Below, in pieces: positions 46,440 through 54,926 of a DNA stretch of 64,000 bases. Both the position numbers and the translations under genes were made by a program. The stretch covers positions 193,212 to 257,211 of the forward strand of contig NZ_BMRP01000002.1 in NCBI RefSeq assembly GCF_014648695.1, read 5' to 3'. Within the stretch, counting starts at the first letter, position 1. Every line of letters starts with the position of its first letter. This DNA is from Streptomyces albospinus. Its GTDB lineage: Bacteria; Actinomycetota; Actinomycetes; Streptomycetales; Streptomycetaceae. The notes under the pieces were generated by a model. The model did not search any database, had not been told where the DNA came from, and was given only the letters and a program-made list of their open reading frames with translations.

Positions 46440-47300
46440 ATGACCGAACCGCATGTGCTGCGCGCGGAGGAGGTCCGGCTGGGCTACGACGGGCGGGAGG
46501 TCCTGTGCGGTCTGTCGTTCGAGGTCCCACCGGGCGAGGTCACGATGATCGTGGGCCCGAACGGCTGCGGCAAGTCCACCTTGCTGCGTGCGCTGGCGCG
46601 GCTCCAGCGCCCGGCTTCCGGCGCGGTGTGCCTGGACGGCCGGAACATCCGCACGATGTCGACGCGGCAGGTCGCCGCCGTCCTCGGCATCCTGCCGCAG
46701 ACGCCCGTCGCACCGCCCGGGATCCGGGTCGTCGAGTTGGTGGGACAGGGACGTCAGCCGCACCAGGGGTGGCTGCGGCGGTGGGGGGACGAGGACGAGA
46801 GCGCGGTGGCGCAGGCACTGCTCGCCACGGACACCCTGGAGCTTGCCGAGCGCCTGGTGGACGAGCTCTCGGGCGGGCAGCGGCAGCGGGTGTGGATCGC
46901 GATGGCGCTCGCCCAGCGCACCGGGCTGCTCCTGCTCGACGAGCCGACGACCTATCTCGACGTACCGCACCAGGTCGAGGTGCTGGACCTGCTGACCGAC
47001 CTCAACCGCGGGGACGGCACCACCGTCGTCGCGGTGCTGCACGATCTCAACCTCGCCTGCCGCTACGCCGACCACATCGTGGTGATGGCCGGCGGCGCGA
47101 TCGTCGCCGAGGGCCCGCCCTCGCGGATCGTGACCGAGGACCTGATGCGGACGGTCTTCGGCATGGACTGCCGGGTCATTGCCGACCCGGTCTCGGACAC
47201 TCCGCTGATCGTGCCCATCGGGCGCCACTACTGCACGTCCGCGAGCACCGGGCCGGCGACCGGGGCGGTCAGTCCCCGACGAAGTCGATCTCCGGTGTGA
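46440..47300 (+). CDS. Iron-siderophore ABC transporter, ATP-binding protein (FecE/FepC class)
   Basis: A 286-residue ABC ATPase. Walker A is GPNGCGKST, signature LSGGQRQRVWIAMALAQ, Walker B LLLLDEPTTYLDVPHQ, and the switch is AVLHDLNLACRYADH; the DEPTTYLD sequence is typical of siderophore-uptake ATPases. ATG at 46440 with GGAGG ten bases upstream is preferred, but the ATG at 46401, coupled to the permease stop, is in frame and possible. The last 32 bases overlap the 3' end of the convergent murB-like gene. Confidence 0.88.
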   Translation: MTEPHVLRAEEVRLGYDGREVLCGLSFEVPPGEVTMIVGPNGCGKSTLLRALARLQRPASGAVCLDGRNIRTMSTRQVAAVLGILPQTPVAPPGIRVVELVGQGRQPHQGWLRRWGDEDESAVAQALLATDTLELAERLVDELSGGQRQRVWIAMALAQRTGLLLLDEPTTYLDVPHQVEVLDLLTDLNRGDGTTVVAVLHDLNLACRYADHIVVMAGGAIVAEGPPSRIVTEDLMRTVFGMDCRVIADPVSDTPLIVPIGRHYCTSASTGPATGAVSPRRSRSPV

Positions 47301-48303
47301 GGAGGACACCGGTGCGGTCGAGCACCTGCCGCAACACGATGTCGACGGCTTCGCGGAAGCCCGCCGCACTGGCCCCGTCGTCGGCAACGAGGGTGTAGTG
47401 CACGGAGGAGATCCGGACGCCGGGTGTGAGGGGGTGGTTCAGATCGAAGCCCGCCTGCCGGATGAGCCAGCTCGCACTCACCCGCGTGGAGCCGTCGGGG
47501 AAGCGGCTCACCGGCGCGCCGAGGTCTCGCAGCCCCGCGGCCGTCGCACCGCCGACCTCCGGGCTGAAGAAGACGCTGCCGATGGAACGCCGGTCCCGCT
47601 CACGGGAGTTCAGCACCATTCCCTTCCTGCGGCGCACCGCCACCACCGCCCGGGCGGCCTGAGCCGGGGGCACACTGCTGCCCAGTGGTACGTCCAACTC
47701 CTCGGCCACGCTGCGGTACGTCACCGGGCAGCTCAACTCGGCCCGGCGCAGCGCGAAGAGGAGGGACAGTACGGTCCAGCGCCGGGTTCTCTTGAACATG
47801 CTGCTTCGGTGACCCAGCGCGCACTCGGAAGCGTCCAGGCTGACCCGGCGGCCCAGTTCCCAGTCCCACGCCTCCACGCTGCGCAGCGTGTCGGACACTT
47901 CCTGCCCGTACGCCCCGACGTTCTGGACGGGCGTCGCGCCGACGGTGCCGGGAATGCCCGCCAGCATCTCCATCCCGACCAGCCCCTCGGCGATCAGCGT
48001 CTCCACGAGGTCCCACAGCGGGTGCCCGGCCTGCACCTCCACCAGCACCTGGTTGCGGTCGTCCGTTCCCACTACGCGTAATCCCCGGGTGGCGATCCGG
48101 AGGACCGGGAGAGTGCACCCCTGGTCGCCTACGAGGACGTTGCTGCCCTCTCCGAGGCATACGGGAGGGGCGGGGCAGTGGCGCACCTCCTCGACGATGT
48201 CGGGGAATTCGGCGAGTTCGCGGAGTTCTACCAAGGACGTGGCGGGTCCGCCGATGCCGAGGGTCGTCAACGGGGCGAGCGGCACCCCGTAACTGACGCG
48301 CAT
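47269..48303 (-). CDS. UDP-N-acetylenolpyruvoylglucosamine reductase paralogue (MurB-like)
   Basis: A 344-residue MurB. The FAD-binding core has TTLGIGGPATSLVEL, LGEGSNVLVGD and AGIPGTVGATPVQNVGAYGQ. The catalytic proton donor region GSVFFSPEVG (Ser243) and the terminal acid in LTPEIDFVGD (Glu338) are kept, so it should be active. MurB reduces enolpyruvyl-UDP-GlcNAc to UDP-MurNAc. The housekeeping gene would be expected elsewhere. Codon 75 is TTA (48079-48081), unusual for an essential gene, and it sits among accessory genes. A role in self-resistance or in making a MurNAc-like precursor are alternatives. ATG at 48303 with GAGGAG upstream. Confidence 0.85.
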   Translation of the reverse strand: MRVSYGVPLAPLTTLGIGGPATSLVELRELAEFPDIVEEVRHCPAPPVCLGEGSNVLVGDQGCTLPVLRIATRGLRVVGTDDRNQVLVEVQAGHPLWDLVETLIAEGLVGMEMLAGIPGTVGATPVQNVGAYGQEVSDTLRSVEAWDWELGRRVSLDASECALGHRSSMFKRTRRWTVLSLLFALRRAELSCPVTYRSVAEELDVPLGSSVPPAQAARAVVAVRRRKGMVLNSRERDRRSIGSVFFSPEVGGATAAGLRDLGAPVSRFPDGSTRVSASWLIRQAGFDLNHPLTPGVRISSVHYTLVADDGASAAGFREAVDIVLRQVLDRTGVLLTPEIDFVGD

Positions 48304-48532
48304 AGTGGGCTCCTCAGTCATGAGTATCAGGAATCGCGGAACAGGTTCGTTCCGCCTCGAAGAGCCCGTTTCCATCCCTGTGGCAGCAGACTCCCGACGC
48401 GGCAGCCAGTATCGTCTGCCCGCTCATTGTTCAGCGACGGGACCGGGAGGGTTCTCCCGGCCTGTGCCTCGAAGTCTCCGCCTGCTTGATGCGTTCAGGC
48501 GCCGGACCGCCCCACATCAACCCGGCCACAGC

Positions 48533-49915
48533 TCAACGGCGGGCACAGCCCAGTACGTCGTCGGTTCGCTGGACGATCCGCCGGGCGTCGGCGGCGTCAT
48601 GACGCTGAAGCTGCCTGCGCAGACCGGCCAGACGCGTACGGCCGCGCGCCGAGGCGACCTGACCGGCGAGATCCAGTGCCGCCCCGGCGGCCTGGGCCGC
48701 ACCGTCGACCTCGCCCAGCAACAACCGCGCCTCGGCCAGCGAGGTCTGGTGCAGCAGGCGGTTGCGCGGCTGGCTGCCGTCGAACAGTTCCAGTCCGCGG
48801 GCCAGATCGAAGGCGGCGCGGCCGGGCCTGCCGACCTCCAGCCAGGCTCGACCGGCGTCGCCGACCAGCACCGCGGGGGTGACCCAGTAGGCCCAAGGCT
48901 CGTGGCCCAGAGGCTCGGCCGTCCCCTGCGCATCACCCATGGCCTCCTGGATGGCGGCGGTTTCCTCCAGTGCACGTGTGCAGCCCTCCAGGTCTCCGAG
49001 GCTGGCGTGGGCCCTGGCCTGACGGCTGGCCAGCAGTGCCTGTCCGGGACTCGGGGCCTGGCCGTCGGTGCCCTTGCGGGCGATCTGGATCAGCCGCAGC
49101 GCTTCCTCGCCACGGCCGTGCCACATGGCCAGGTAGCTCAGGCAGGAGATGATGTGCGCAGCCAGCGCACGGTCGCCCGCCAGGCGTGCGGAACGCAGGG
49201 CATGGAGCAAGTAGTGCCTGCCATGGGCTTCGTCACCGAGGTCGGCGGCCACCCAGCCGACGATCTGGGCGAGTTCGGCGACGAGCCGGTGCAGCAGGAT
49301 GCCGGTCTCCTGGTCGTACGAGCAGGTGTCGACGAGCGTCATGGCCCACCGCAGGTCCTGGGCCGCCCAGTCCCGGAGCATGCTGCCCCCGCGGTCGTCG
49401 TCGAGCAGGCGGAACTGGTTGATGCGCTCGCTGATCAGGCTCAGTACCACGGCATCGATGCCCTCGCCGCGCCGCTGCCCAGGGGGCGGGGTATCGGTGT
49501 TGAGCAGCCAGTCCACGGCCGCGATGGTCAGATCCTGTTCGCCCGTCGCGATGACGGGCGGGGCCGGCCGCCGCTGTTCCGACGGTACCGGGCATGTGGA
49601 GCAGAAGGGCGTCGGCGGTGTCCCTGGTAATCGCCCCTGGACGGTTTCCGCTTCCGTGGGAGGGAATTTGTCGGGCCACAGCGAGTGGAGCGGCACCGGC
49701 TCCCCCAACCGTTCGGCGAGGATGTCGGATACCACGCGAGGCAGGTCGTCACGCGGACACGACCCCTTGAGCCAATTGTACGGCGCCTTGGCACTTATGG
49801 TGCCTGCACCACAAACCCTGTTGATCTCCCGGGCCAGCCGGTCCGGGGACCAGGACAGCCGGCGCAGGCACTCGGCCAGAATCGAGGTGTTGTTCATCCG
49901 CTTACGACGCCCCAT
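48533..49915 (-). CDS. XRE-like regulator with TPR-type C-terminus
   Basis: A 460-residue protein. The first 80 residues form a helix-turn-helix typical of NsdA-like Streptomyces regulators (ILAECLRRLSWSPDRLAREI, then a YNWLKGSCPRDD turn). A linker with two cysteines (PFCSTCPVP) follows, then about 300 residues of alpha-helical TPR-like repeats (ALLASRQARAHASLGDLEGC, for example). Such proteins regulate antibiotic production or development. TTA occurs at 49628-49630. Start is uncertain between ATG at 49915 and 49897. Two 26-base direct repeats lie upstream and may be its binding sites. Confidence 0.75.
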   Translation of the reverse strand: MGRRKRMNNTSILAECLRRLSWSPDRLAREINRVCGAGTISAKAPYNWLKGSCPRDDLPRVVSDILAERLGEPVPLHSLWPDKFPPTEAETVQGRLPGTPPTPFCSTCPVPSEQRRPAPPVIATGEQDLTIAAVDWLLNTDTPPPGQRRGEGIDAVVLSLISERINQFRLLDDDRGGSMLRDWAAQDLRWAMTLVDTCSYDQETGILLHRLVAELAQIVGWVAADLGDEAHGRHYLLHALRSARLAGDRALAAHIISCLSYLAMWHGRGEEALRLIQIARKGTDGQAPSPGQALLASRQARAHASLGDLEGCTRALEETAAIQEAMGDAQGTAEPLGHEPWAYWVTPAVLVGDAGRAWLEVGRPGRAAFDLARGLELFDGSQPRNRLLHQTSLAEARLLLGEVDGAAQAAGAALDLAGQVASARGRTRLAGLRRQLQRHDAADARRIVQRTDDVLGCARR

Positions 49916-49986
49916 CTCGCTTTGAACAGCCTTCGATGCTAATGAACTCCAGCCCATCGTCCCATCGAGCGGGCCGATACCCAAAC

Positions 49987-50041
49987 GCAATATGACCGGA
50001 CCGCATTGCCGATACGCGATATGGCCGGACCACATTGCCGA
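49987..50041 (-). repeat. Two tandem 26-base repeats upstream of the TPR regulator
   Basis: Copies at 49987-50012 and 50016-50041 share 23 of 26 bases (pattern GCRATATGRCCGGACCRCATTG followed by CCGA would exceed one site; the cores are ATATG and CCGGACC). They repeat with a 29-base period, near three helical turns, and each has GCAAT/ATTGC-like ends, suggesting paired protein-binding sites 72-126 bases before the regulator gene. Confidence 0.6.
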
Positions 50042-50124
50042 AGTGGCACGAGTCACACCTCGGGCCGGCATGTGAAGACCTCAAAACGTTGTGATGGCCA
50101 GTTGGCCGAGAACTGCCGCAGCTT

Positions 50125-51420
50125 TCAGCTGAATGCTTTCTCCGTTTCGGTGGTAACGGCATCGGGCGCGCGATCCGTCCGCAGTGCCGGCCAGTAGAGC
50201 AAGCCGCCAACGGCCAGCACCACAACGGCGAACACAAAGGGCGCGTCGAACGACCTGGTGATTTCGGCCAACCAGCCGGTCAACAACACCCCGCCGGTGG
50301 TGGCCGCCGAATTGGCGAAATTCATCAGTCCGCCGACCGCACCCACCGCACCCGGTGGGGCCAGGAGCCCCGGCAGGCTCCACGCCACGGGCGCGGCCAC
50401 GGCAAGACCGCCGAGGGACAGGGACATCCAGAAGACCGCGTCGAGGGGTGAGGCCGCCCACCGCACGCAGCCGATGGTCGCGCCCAGAGCGAGCCCGCCC
50501 AGCAGCACCGGCCTGCGGCCGGCCACGGCGTCCCGGCCACCGCGCACCATGCGGTCGACCAGCCATCCTCCGCAGACGAGTTCGGCCACGGTCGCCACCA
50601 GCCACGGCACCATGGCATACAGGCCGGCAGAGCCCAGTGCCACGCCGAACTCCCGCTGGAAGTACACGGGCATCCAGGTGAGCACCACATTGATGGTGTA
50701 GCCGTAGCAGGCGAAGCCGAGTGAGATCGCCCAGATCCGGCGGGAGCCCAGTACGCCGCGCCATTCGCCCGTCGTGCCGCCTCTCCCGCAGGCGTGCTCC
50801 GCATCGGGAGGCCGGAGGTGCCCGGCCGGGTCGCGATAGCCCCACCACCATGCCACCGCGAACAGCAGGCTGAGCACAGTGGTGAACAAGAATCCGGCCC
50901 GCCAGCCCCACGCACTGATCACCCACGCCAGCACCGGGAAGGCCAGCACGTTGGCGAACTTCGTCGCACCGTCGAACAGCGCGGTGGCCCGGCCCCGTTC
51001 AACGGTGGGGAACCACGCCGCGGTCGCCTTCGAGGCGCCGACCATCGAGGGCCCCTCGGCCAGGCCGAGCAGCACCCGGGCCATTATGACGAGCCCGAGT
51101 CCGGAAGCCACGGCCGTCAGCAGACTCGCCGCGGCCCATAACGGGATGGCGATTCGATTCAGCCACTTCACACCGAGCCGGTCGACCAACAGGCCGCAGG
51201 GCAGCTGTACCAGGCAGTAGGACCAGCTGAACGCGGCAAGTACCACGCCGAGTTCGCTCAGGTTCAACCCGAATTCCTCGGCGAGTGGAACGCTCGCCAC
51301 AGAGAAGACCGTACGGTCAAAAAAGTTCACGAGGATACTGCCGGCCAGAAGCGAGCCGATGGCCCAGCGGGCGCGGCCAGGGGGTGTCATGGAACTTGGT
51401 CGATCCTTCATCGAGGCCAT
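50125..51420 (-). CDS. MFS transporter, anion:cation symporter-like
   Basis: A 431-residue major facilitator with 12 predicted helices. It has NFFDRTVFSVASVPLAEEFG in helix 1 and the motif GLLVDRLGVKWLNRI in the 2-3 loop, as in the ACS group that moves organic anions (glucarate, phthalate, allantoate). It could import a precursor or export a product. TTA lies at 51139-51141 (L in AIPLWAAAS). The ATG at 51420 is a choice among 51420, 51411 and 51390; the open frame to 51453 begins with TTG. Confidence 0.82.
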   Translation of the reverse strand: MASMKDRPSSMTPPGRARWAIGSLLAGSILVNFFDRTVFSVASVPLAEEFGLNLSELGVVLAAFSWSYCLVQLPCGLLVDRLGVKWLNRIAIPLWAAASLLTAVASGLGLVIMARVLLGLAEGPSMVGASKATAAWFPTVERGRATALFDGATKFANVLAFPVLAWVISAWGWRAGFLFTTVLSLLFAVAWWWGYRDPAGHLRPPDAEHACGRGGTTGEWRGVLGSRRIWAISLGFACYGYTINVVLTWMPVYFQREFGVALGSAGLYAMVPWLVATVAELVCGGWLVDRMVRGGRDAVAGRRPVLLGGLALGATIGCVRWAASPLDAVFWMSLSLGGLAVAAPVAWSLPGLLAPPGAVGAVGGLMNFANSAATTGGVLLTGWLAEITRSFDAPFVFAVVVLAVGGLLYWPALRTDRAPDAVTTETEKAFS

Positions 51421-51542
51421 GGATTTCACCGTGTTATCCGGTGACTCCGACAAAGATCCACACTAACCACATCCCGGCCGCACCCGCGGTTGACGGGCTT
51501 TTACCGGCCAACCGCCAACCGGCCCTGGCAGGCGGTAATTGC

Positions 51543-52178
51543 TCAGGCGCTGTCGGCCCGGGAATCCGCCTTCCTCCGGGGTCGGGCGACGGAGGGCTCT
51601 CCCATGATGCGGCGTCCCGGCGCCACATCGTCGAGCACCAGGGCGTGCGCACCGATGAGGGCGTCGTCGCCGATGGCCAGTGGCCCGAGGACGGTGGCAT
51701 TCACACCGAGCGTGACACGGTCGCCGACTTCGGGGTGCCGCCGATCGCCGCTCGACCGCAGATTGTCCCGCCACCACCCCACGGCGCCCAGTGTCACCTG
51801 CTGATAGATGGTGACGTCGTCCCCCAGCACGGCCGTCTCACCGATGACCACGCCGGTGCCGTGGTCGATGAACAGCCGGCGGCCGATCCGCGCCCCCGGG
51901 TGGATCTCGATTCCGGTCAACACCCGTGCGCAGCTGGTCAGTACGCGGGCGGCTATCCGGTGCCGCCGGCCGTACAGCCGGTGCGCAACGCGGTGGATCC
52001 ACACCGCGGGCAGCGTGGAGTGGAACACCGCTTCCGCCCGGGAGGCGATCGAGGGGTCGCGGGCCAACGTCGTGTCGATGTCTTCGAGCATCCGGGACAG
52101 TGGGCCGTCCCCGGTGCGCCGGCGGCCGAACGGAACAGTGGCCGATTTCGGAGTCCGGTCGGACTGCGACGGAAGCAC
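51543..52178 (-). CDS. cysE: Serine O-acetyltransferase-like protein
   Basis: A 211-residue left-handed beta-helix acyltransferase. The N-terminal helical region (ARDPSIASRAEAVFHSTLPA) and hexapeptide part (IHPGARIGRRLFIDHGTGVV, then VIGETAVLGDDVTIYQQVTLG) match CysE; the catalytic His is in DHGTG. It acetylates serine to O-acetylserine. Four bases separate it from the CysK-like gene, so they form an operon. Compared with usual CysE it has an insert GWWRDNLRSSGD after TLGA. The start is GTG at 52178. Confidence 0.87.
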   Translation of the reverse strand: MLPSQSDRTPKSATVPFGRRRTGDGPLSRMLEDIDTTLARDPSIASRAEAVFHSTLPAVWIHRVAHRLYGRRHRIAARVLTSCARVLTGIEIHPGARIGRRLFIDHGTGVVIGETAVLGDDVTIYQQVTLGAVGWWRDNLRSSGDRRHPEVGDRVTLGVNATVLGPLAIGDDALIGAHALVLDDVAPGRRIMGEPSVARPRRKADSRADSA

Positions 52179-52181
52179 GGC

Positions 52182-53216
52182 TCAGTTCCCCATGCTTTCT
52201 GCCTTCGCCCAGTCCTCCTTCGATCCGGAGTCCGCGAAGACCGTGACCACCGTGTCGTCGGGGCCGAGGTTCTTCGCCTTCTCGCGCGCGATCAGCCAGC
52301 TCGCGCCGGCCGAGGAACCGATCCTGGTGCCGGTCTCCTTCCAGAAGTCGTACATCGCCGTGAGCGCCTCGCCATGCGAGACCTGGGCGCTCTCGAACTC
52401 CGGGAGCAGCTTGTCCACGAAGGGCTGGCGCATTCCATAGGTCATCCCGCCGGCACCGGCGAACTTCGGCTTCGCGTTGGGGGGTTCGGGCGTCGCGTAG
52501 GGCAGTTCGGCCGGGGTTACGCCGATGACGGCGAGCCCGGGTGCCATGCCCCGCAGCGCCCGGGCCACGCCGGCGAGCATGCCGCCGCTGCCCACCGCCG
52601 CCACCACGGCACTGGGGCGGACACCGTCGAGCTGGCCTACGATCTCCCGGCCGGTGAAGAACTGGTGCGCGGCGACGTTCGCCATGTTCCGGTGCTGCGC
52701 GAGCAGCGTCCAGCTGGGGTCCTCCTCGGCGATCTCCGAGGCGCGCCGCATGATGGCGAGCGGAAACTCGGAGGCCGGCACCAGGTCGATGCCGGTTCCC
52801 CCCTCGGACAGATGGGTCAGCAGGCTCTGCGGTACGGAATCCGGCATCACGGCCCGTACGGGGATTCCGGTGACCTTGTTGAGACCCGTCAGCGCGCGGG
52901 CCATGTTGCCACCCGAGCAGTCCAAGACCTTTAACGGGCCGTCGCTGTCCACGTGTTCGTTGATGGCGCGGCAGAGCATGGAGTACGCGGGGCGGTCTTT
53001 GGCCGAGCCGGACGGGTTACGGAACTCGTACTTGGCCATGATCTTCGCCCCGCCGGGCGGACCCGGCACCTCGACGAGCGGCGTACCGCCCAGGGTGGCC
53101 CGGAATTCACGCAGCCCGGGATACTGCGCCAGCGCGGTGGTCTCGTCGACTGCCGCATCCAGCGGCTCGGTTACGGAAAGGTCGATCTGAGGCGGTTGTG
53201 TCGCCATCGGACTCAC
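52182..53216 (-). CDS. Fold-type II PLP enzyme, cysteine synthase-like
   Basis: A 344-residue PLP-dependent beta-replacement enzyme. The PLP lysine is Lys73 in NPSGSAKDRPAYS and the phosphate loop is VGSGGMLAG. The substrate loop that reads TSGNTG in O-acetylserine sulfhydrylases is CSGGNMA here, so substrate or nucleophile may differ. With the adjacent CysE it would use O-acetylserine to make cysteine or another beta-substituted alanine, such as a 2,3-diaminopropionate precursor. Codon 95 is TTA (52932-52934). GTG at 53216 or ATG at 53207 could be the start. Confidence 0.8.
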   Translation of the reverse strand: MSPMATQPPQIDLSVTEPLDAAVDETTALAQYPGLREFRATLGGTPLVEVPGPPGGAKIMAKYEFRNPSGSAKDRPAYSMLCRAINEHVDSDGPLKVLDCSGGNMARALTGLNKVTGIPVRAVMPDSVPQSLLTHLSEGGTGIDLVPASEFPLAIMRRASEIAEEDPSWTLLAQHRNMANVAAHQFFTGREIVGQLDGVRPSAVVAAVGSGGMLAGVARALRGMAPGLAVIGVTPAELPYATPEPPNAKPKFAGAGGMTYGMRQPFVDKLLPEFESAQVSHGEALTAMYDFWKETGTRIGSSAGASWLIAREKAKNLGPDDTVVTVFADSGSKEDWAKAESMGN

Positions 53217-53438
53217 GGTCCCTTCGCTGATTGGCGGCCTGCGCGGCCGGTTCCGCGCTGTCTTCGCGCGATGCGCGCAATTGCTCGGCCGAGTCGATCG
53301 TCAGCGAGCCCGTGAGGAGTGTCAACGAAACCCGGGTGTTCAAGCACGCGACCCCAACGACCGTACGGAGAAGGCGAATCGGCGCCCGGAGCTCCGGTCC
53401 TGGGTACGGTTCGGCGGCGGTTCGGACGGTCTCCGGGT

Positions 53439-53483
53439 GAGGAGGTCCGGCCTCCCTTCGCCGGAGGGAGACCGGACCTCCTC
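53439..53483 (-). terminator. Terminator of the 14-helix MFS gene
   Basis: Arms GAGGAGGTCCGG and CCGGACCTCCTC plus inner CTCCC/GGGAG pairing, directly after the MFS stop on the minus strand. Confidence 0.8.
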
Positions 53484-53485
53484 GC

Positions 53486-54868
53486 CTAGGCCGGCTGGAC
53501 GGCCGGGCGCCGTGTCTTGAGCAGCCACAGGGCCAGCAGTCCGCTCCCCAGCCCGACCGCGGCGGCGACCGCGAACACCGCGGACAGCCCGTTGGCGTAC
53601 TCCGCATGCAGGTCGGCGCCCCCCTTGCCGGACGAGAACCGGTGGAACACGGAGCCGAGTACGGCGATGCCCAGCGCCAGGCCGAGCTGGCGCGCGCAGT
53701 TGGCCGCGGCGGAGGCCACTCCGCTCTGCGACTCGGGCGCGGCGGACATGGCGATGGCGGGCAACACGGGCGAGACGATTCCGGCCCCGATGCCGGTGAG
53801 GAGCAGTCCCGGTACCAGTGCCGGCCAGGAGGAGCCTGCGTCCACCGTCAGCATGAGGACGTTGCCCACGCCCACGGCCACCGTTCCGCCGCCGAGCGTC
53901 CAGTGCGAGGGGAGCCGGTGCAGTGCGCTGCCGACCACTGCGGAGGTGGCGAAGAACGCCACCGGCTGCACCGTGATGACCAGGGCCGTGGGCAGCGAGG
54001 TGAGCCCCACGCTGTCCTGCAACCAGATCGACATGACCGGCAGTGCCCCGAATCCGGCGAGGTAGTACCCCATGGCCGCGACCAGCGTTCCGTTGAACTC
54101 CCGCTTGCGGAACAGGTCCAGCGAGATCATCGGGTTGCTGCCGGCCCGCTCGACGAGGATGAACGCGATGAGCATCGCCAGGCCGAGGGCGAAGCCGAGC
54201 ACCGCCGAGGTGGCCCCCCACCCCTGCTCTCCGCCGCGGATGATGCCGAAGGTGATGCCGATCGCCGCCAGGGTGAAGGTGACGATGCCCAGGTAGTCGA
54301 TGCGGGTCGAGGTGCTGGTGTCGTCGATCAGCACCGCGGCGGACAGTGCCACCGTGATCAGGCAGACCGGCACGCCTCCGAGGAAGATCCACTGCCAGGA
54401 CAGGAACTGCGTCAGGATCCCGCCGGCCACGTTGCCGATACCGGCGGCGGCACCGGCCACCGCGCCCCAGACAGCGAAGGCCACGCCCTTGTCGCGTCCG
54501 GTGTAGGTAAGCCCGATCAAGGGCAGCAGGGTCGAGAACATCGCGGCACCGGCCAGGCCCTGGACCGCTCGCGCGGCGATCAGCACCTCGACGTTGCCGG
54601 CCAGGCCGCAGGCGAGCGTGGAGAGACCGAAAATCCCGAGGCCGACCAGGTAGAGGCGTTTGCGCCCCAGGTTGTCGCCGAGTGAGCCCATGCCGAGCAA
54701 CAGCCCTGCGAGGGCGAGGGTGTAGACGTCGACGATCCATTGCAGGGAGCCGAAGCTCGCGTGCAGGTCGTGGGCCATGCTGGGGAGTGCCACCGTCACG
54801 ATCGTCGAGTAGACGAGCAGCATGAACGTTCCCAAGCAGGTGGCGGCTAACGGCAGCCATTTGCGCAT
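53486..54868 (-). CDS. MFS drug exporter, DHA2 (14-helix, EmrB/QacA-like)
   Basis: A 460-residue efflux protein with 14 predicted helices. It has TIVTVALPSMAHDLHASFGS with the DHA2 helix-1 aspartate replaced context, motif A GSLGDNLGRKRLYLVG, and motif C-like GAAAGIGNVAGGILTQ. It probably exports the product of the local cluster or gives drug resistance. Codon 7 is TTA (54848-54850). It is divergent from a CGNR-type regulator gene only 58 bp away, which is likely its controller. Confidence 0.88.
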   Translation of the reverse strand: MRKWLPLAATCLGTFMLLVYSTIVTVALPSMAHDLHASFGSLQWIVDVYTLALAGLLLGMGSLGDNLGRKRLYLVGLGIFGLSTLACGLAGNVEVLIAARAVQGLAGAAMFSTLLPLIGLTYTGRDKGVAFAVWGAVAGAAAGIGNVAGGILTQFLSWQWIFLGGVPVCLITVALSAAVLIDDTSTSTRIDYLGIVTFTLAAIGITFGIIRGGEQGWGATSAVLGFALGLAMLIAFILVERAGSNPMISLDLFRKREFNGTLVAAMGYYLAGFGALPVMSIWLQDSVGLTSLPTALVITVQPVAFFATSAVVGSALHRLPSHWTLGGGTVAVGVGNVLMLTVDAGSSWPALVPGLLLTGIGAGIVSPVLPAIAMSAAPESQSGVASAAANCARQLGLALGIAVLGSVFHRFSSGKGGADLHAEYANGLSAVFAVAAAVGLGSGLLALWLLKTRRPAVQPA

Positions 54869-54926
54869 GGATGTGCTTCCTTCCGGGGCCTGGAGCCTTC
54901 CGGGATCATGTTGCTGTAATACCCTT

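Noticed and set aside
43162..47300. Reading the ABC importer as a vitamin B12 (BtuFCD) system
   Set aside because: The iron box and the FecE-like DEPTTYLD sequence favour a ferric chelate; no cobalamin genes or riboswitch-like leader are visible.
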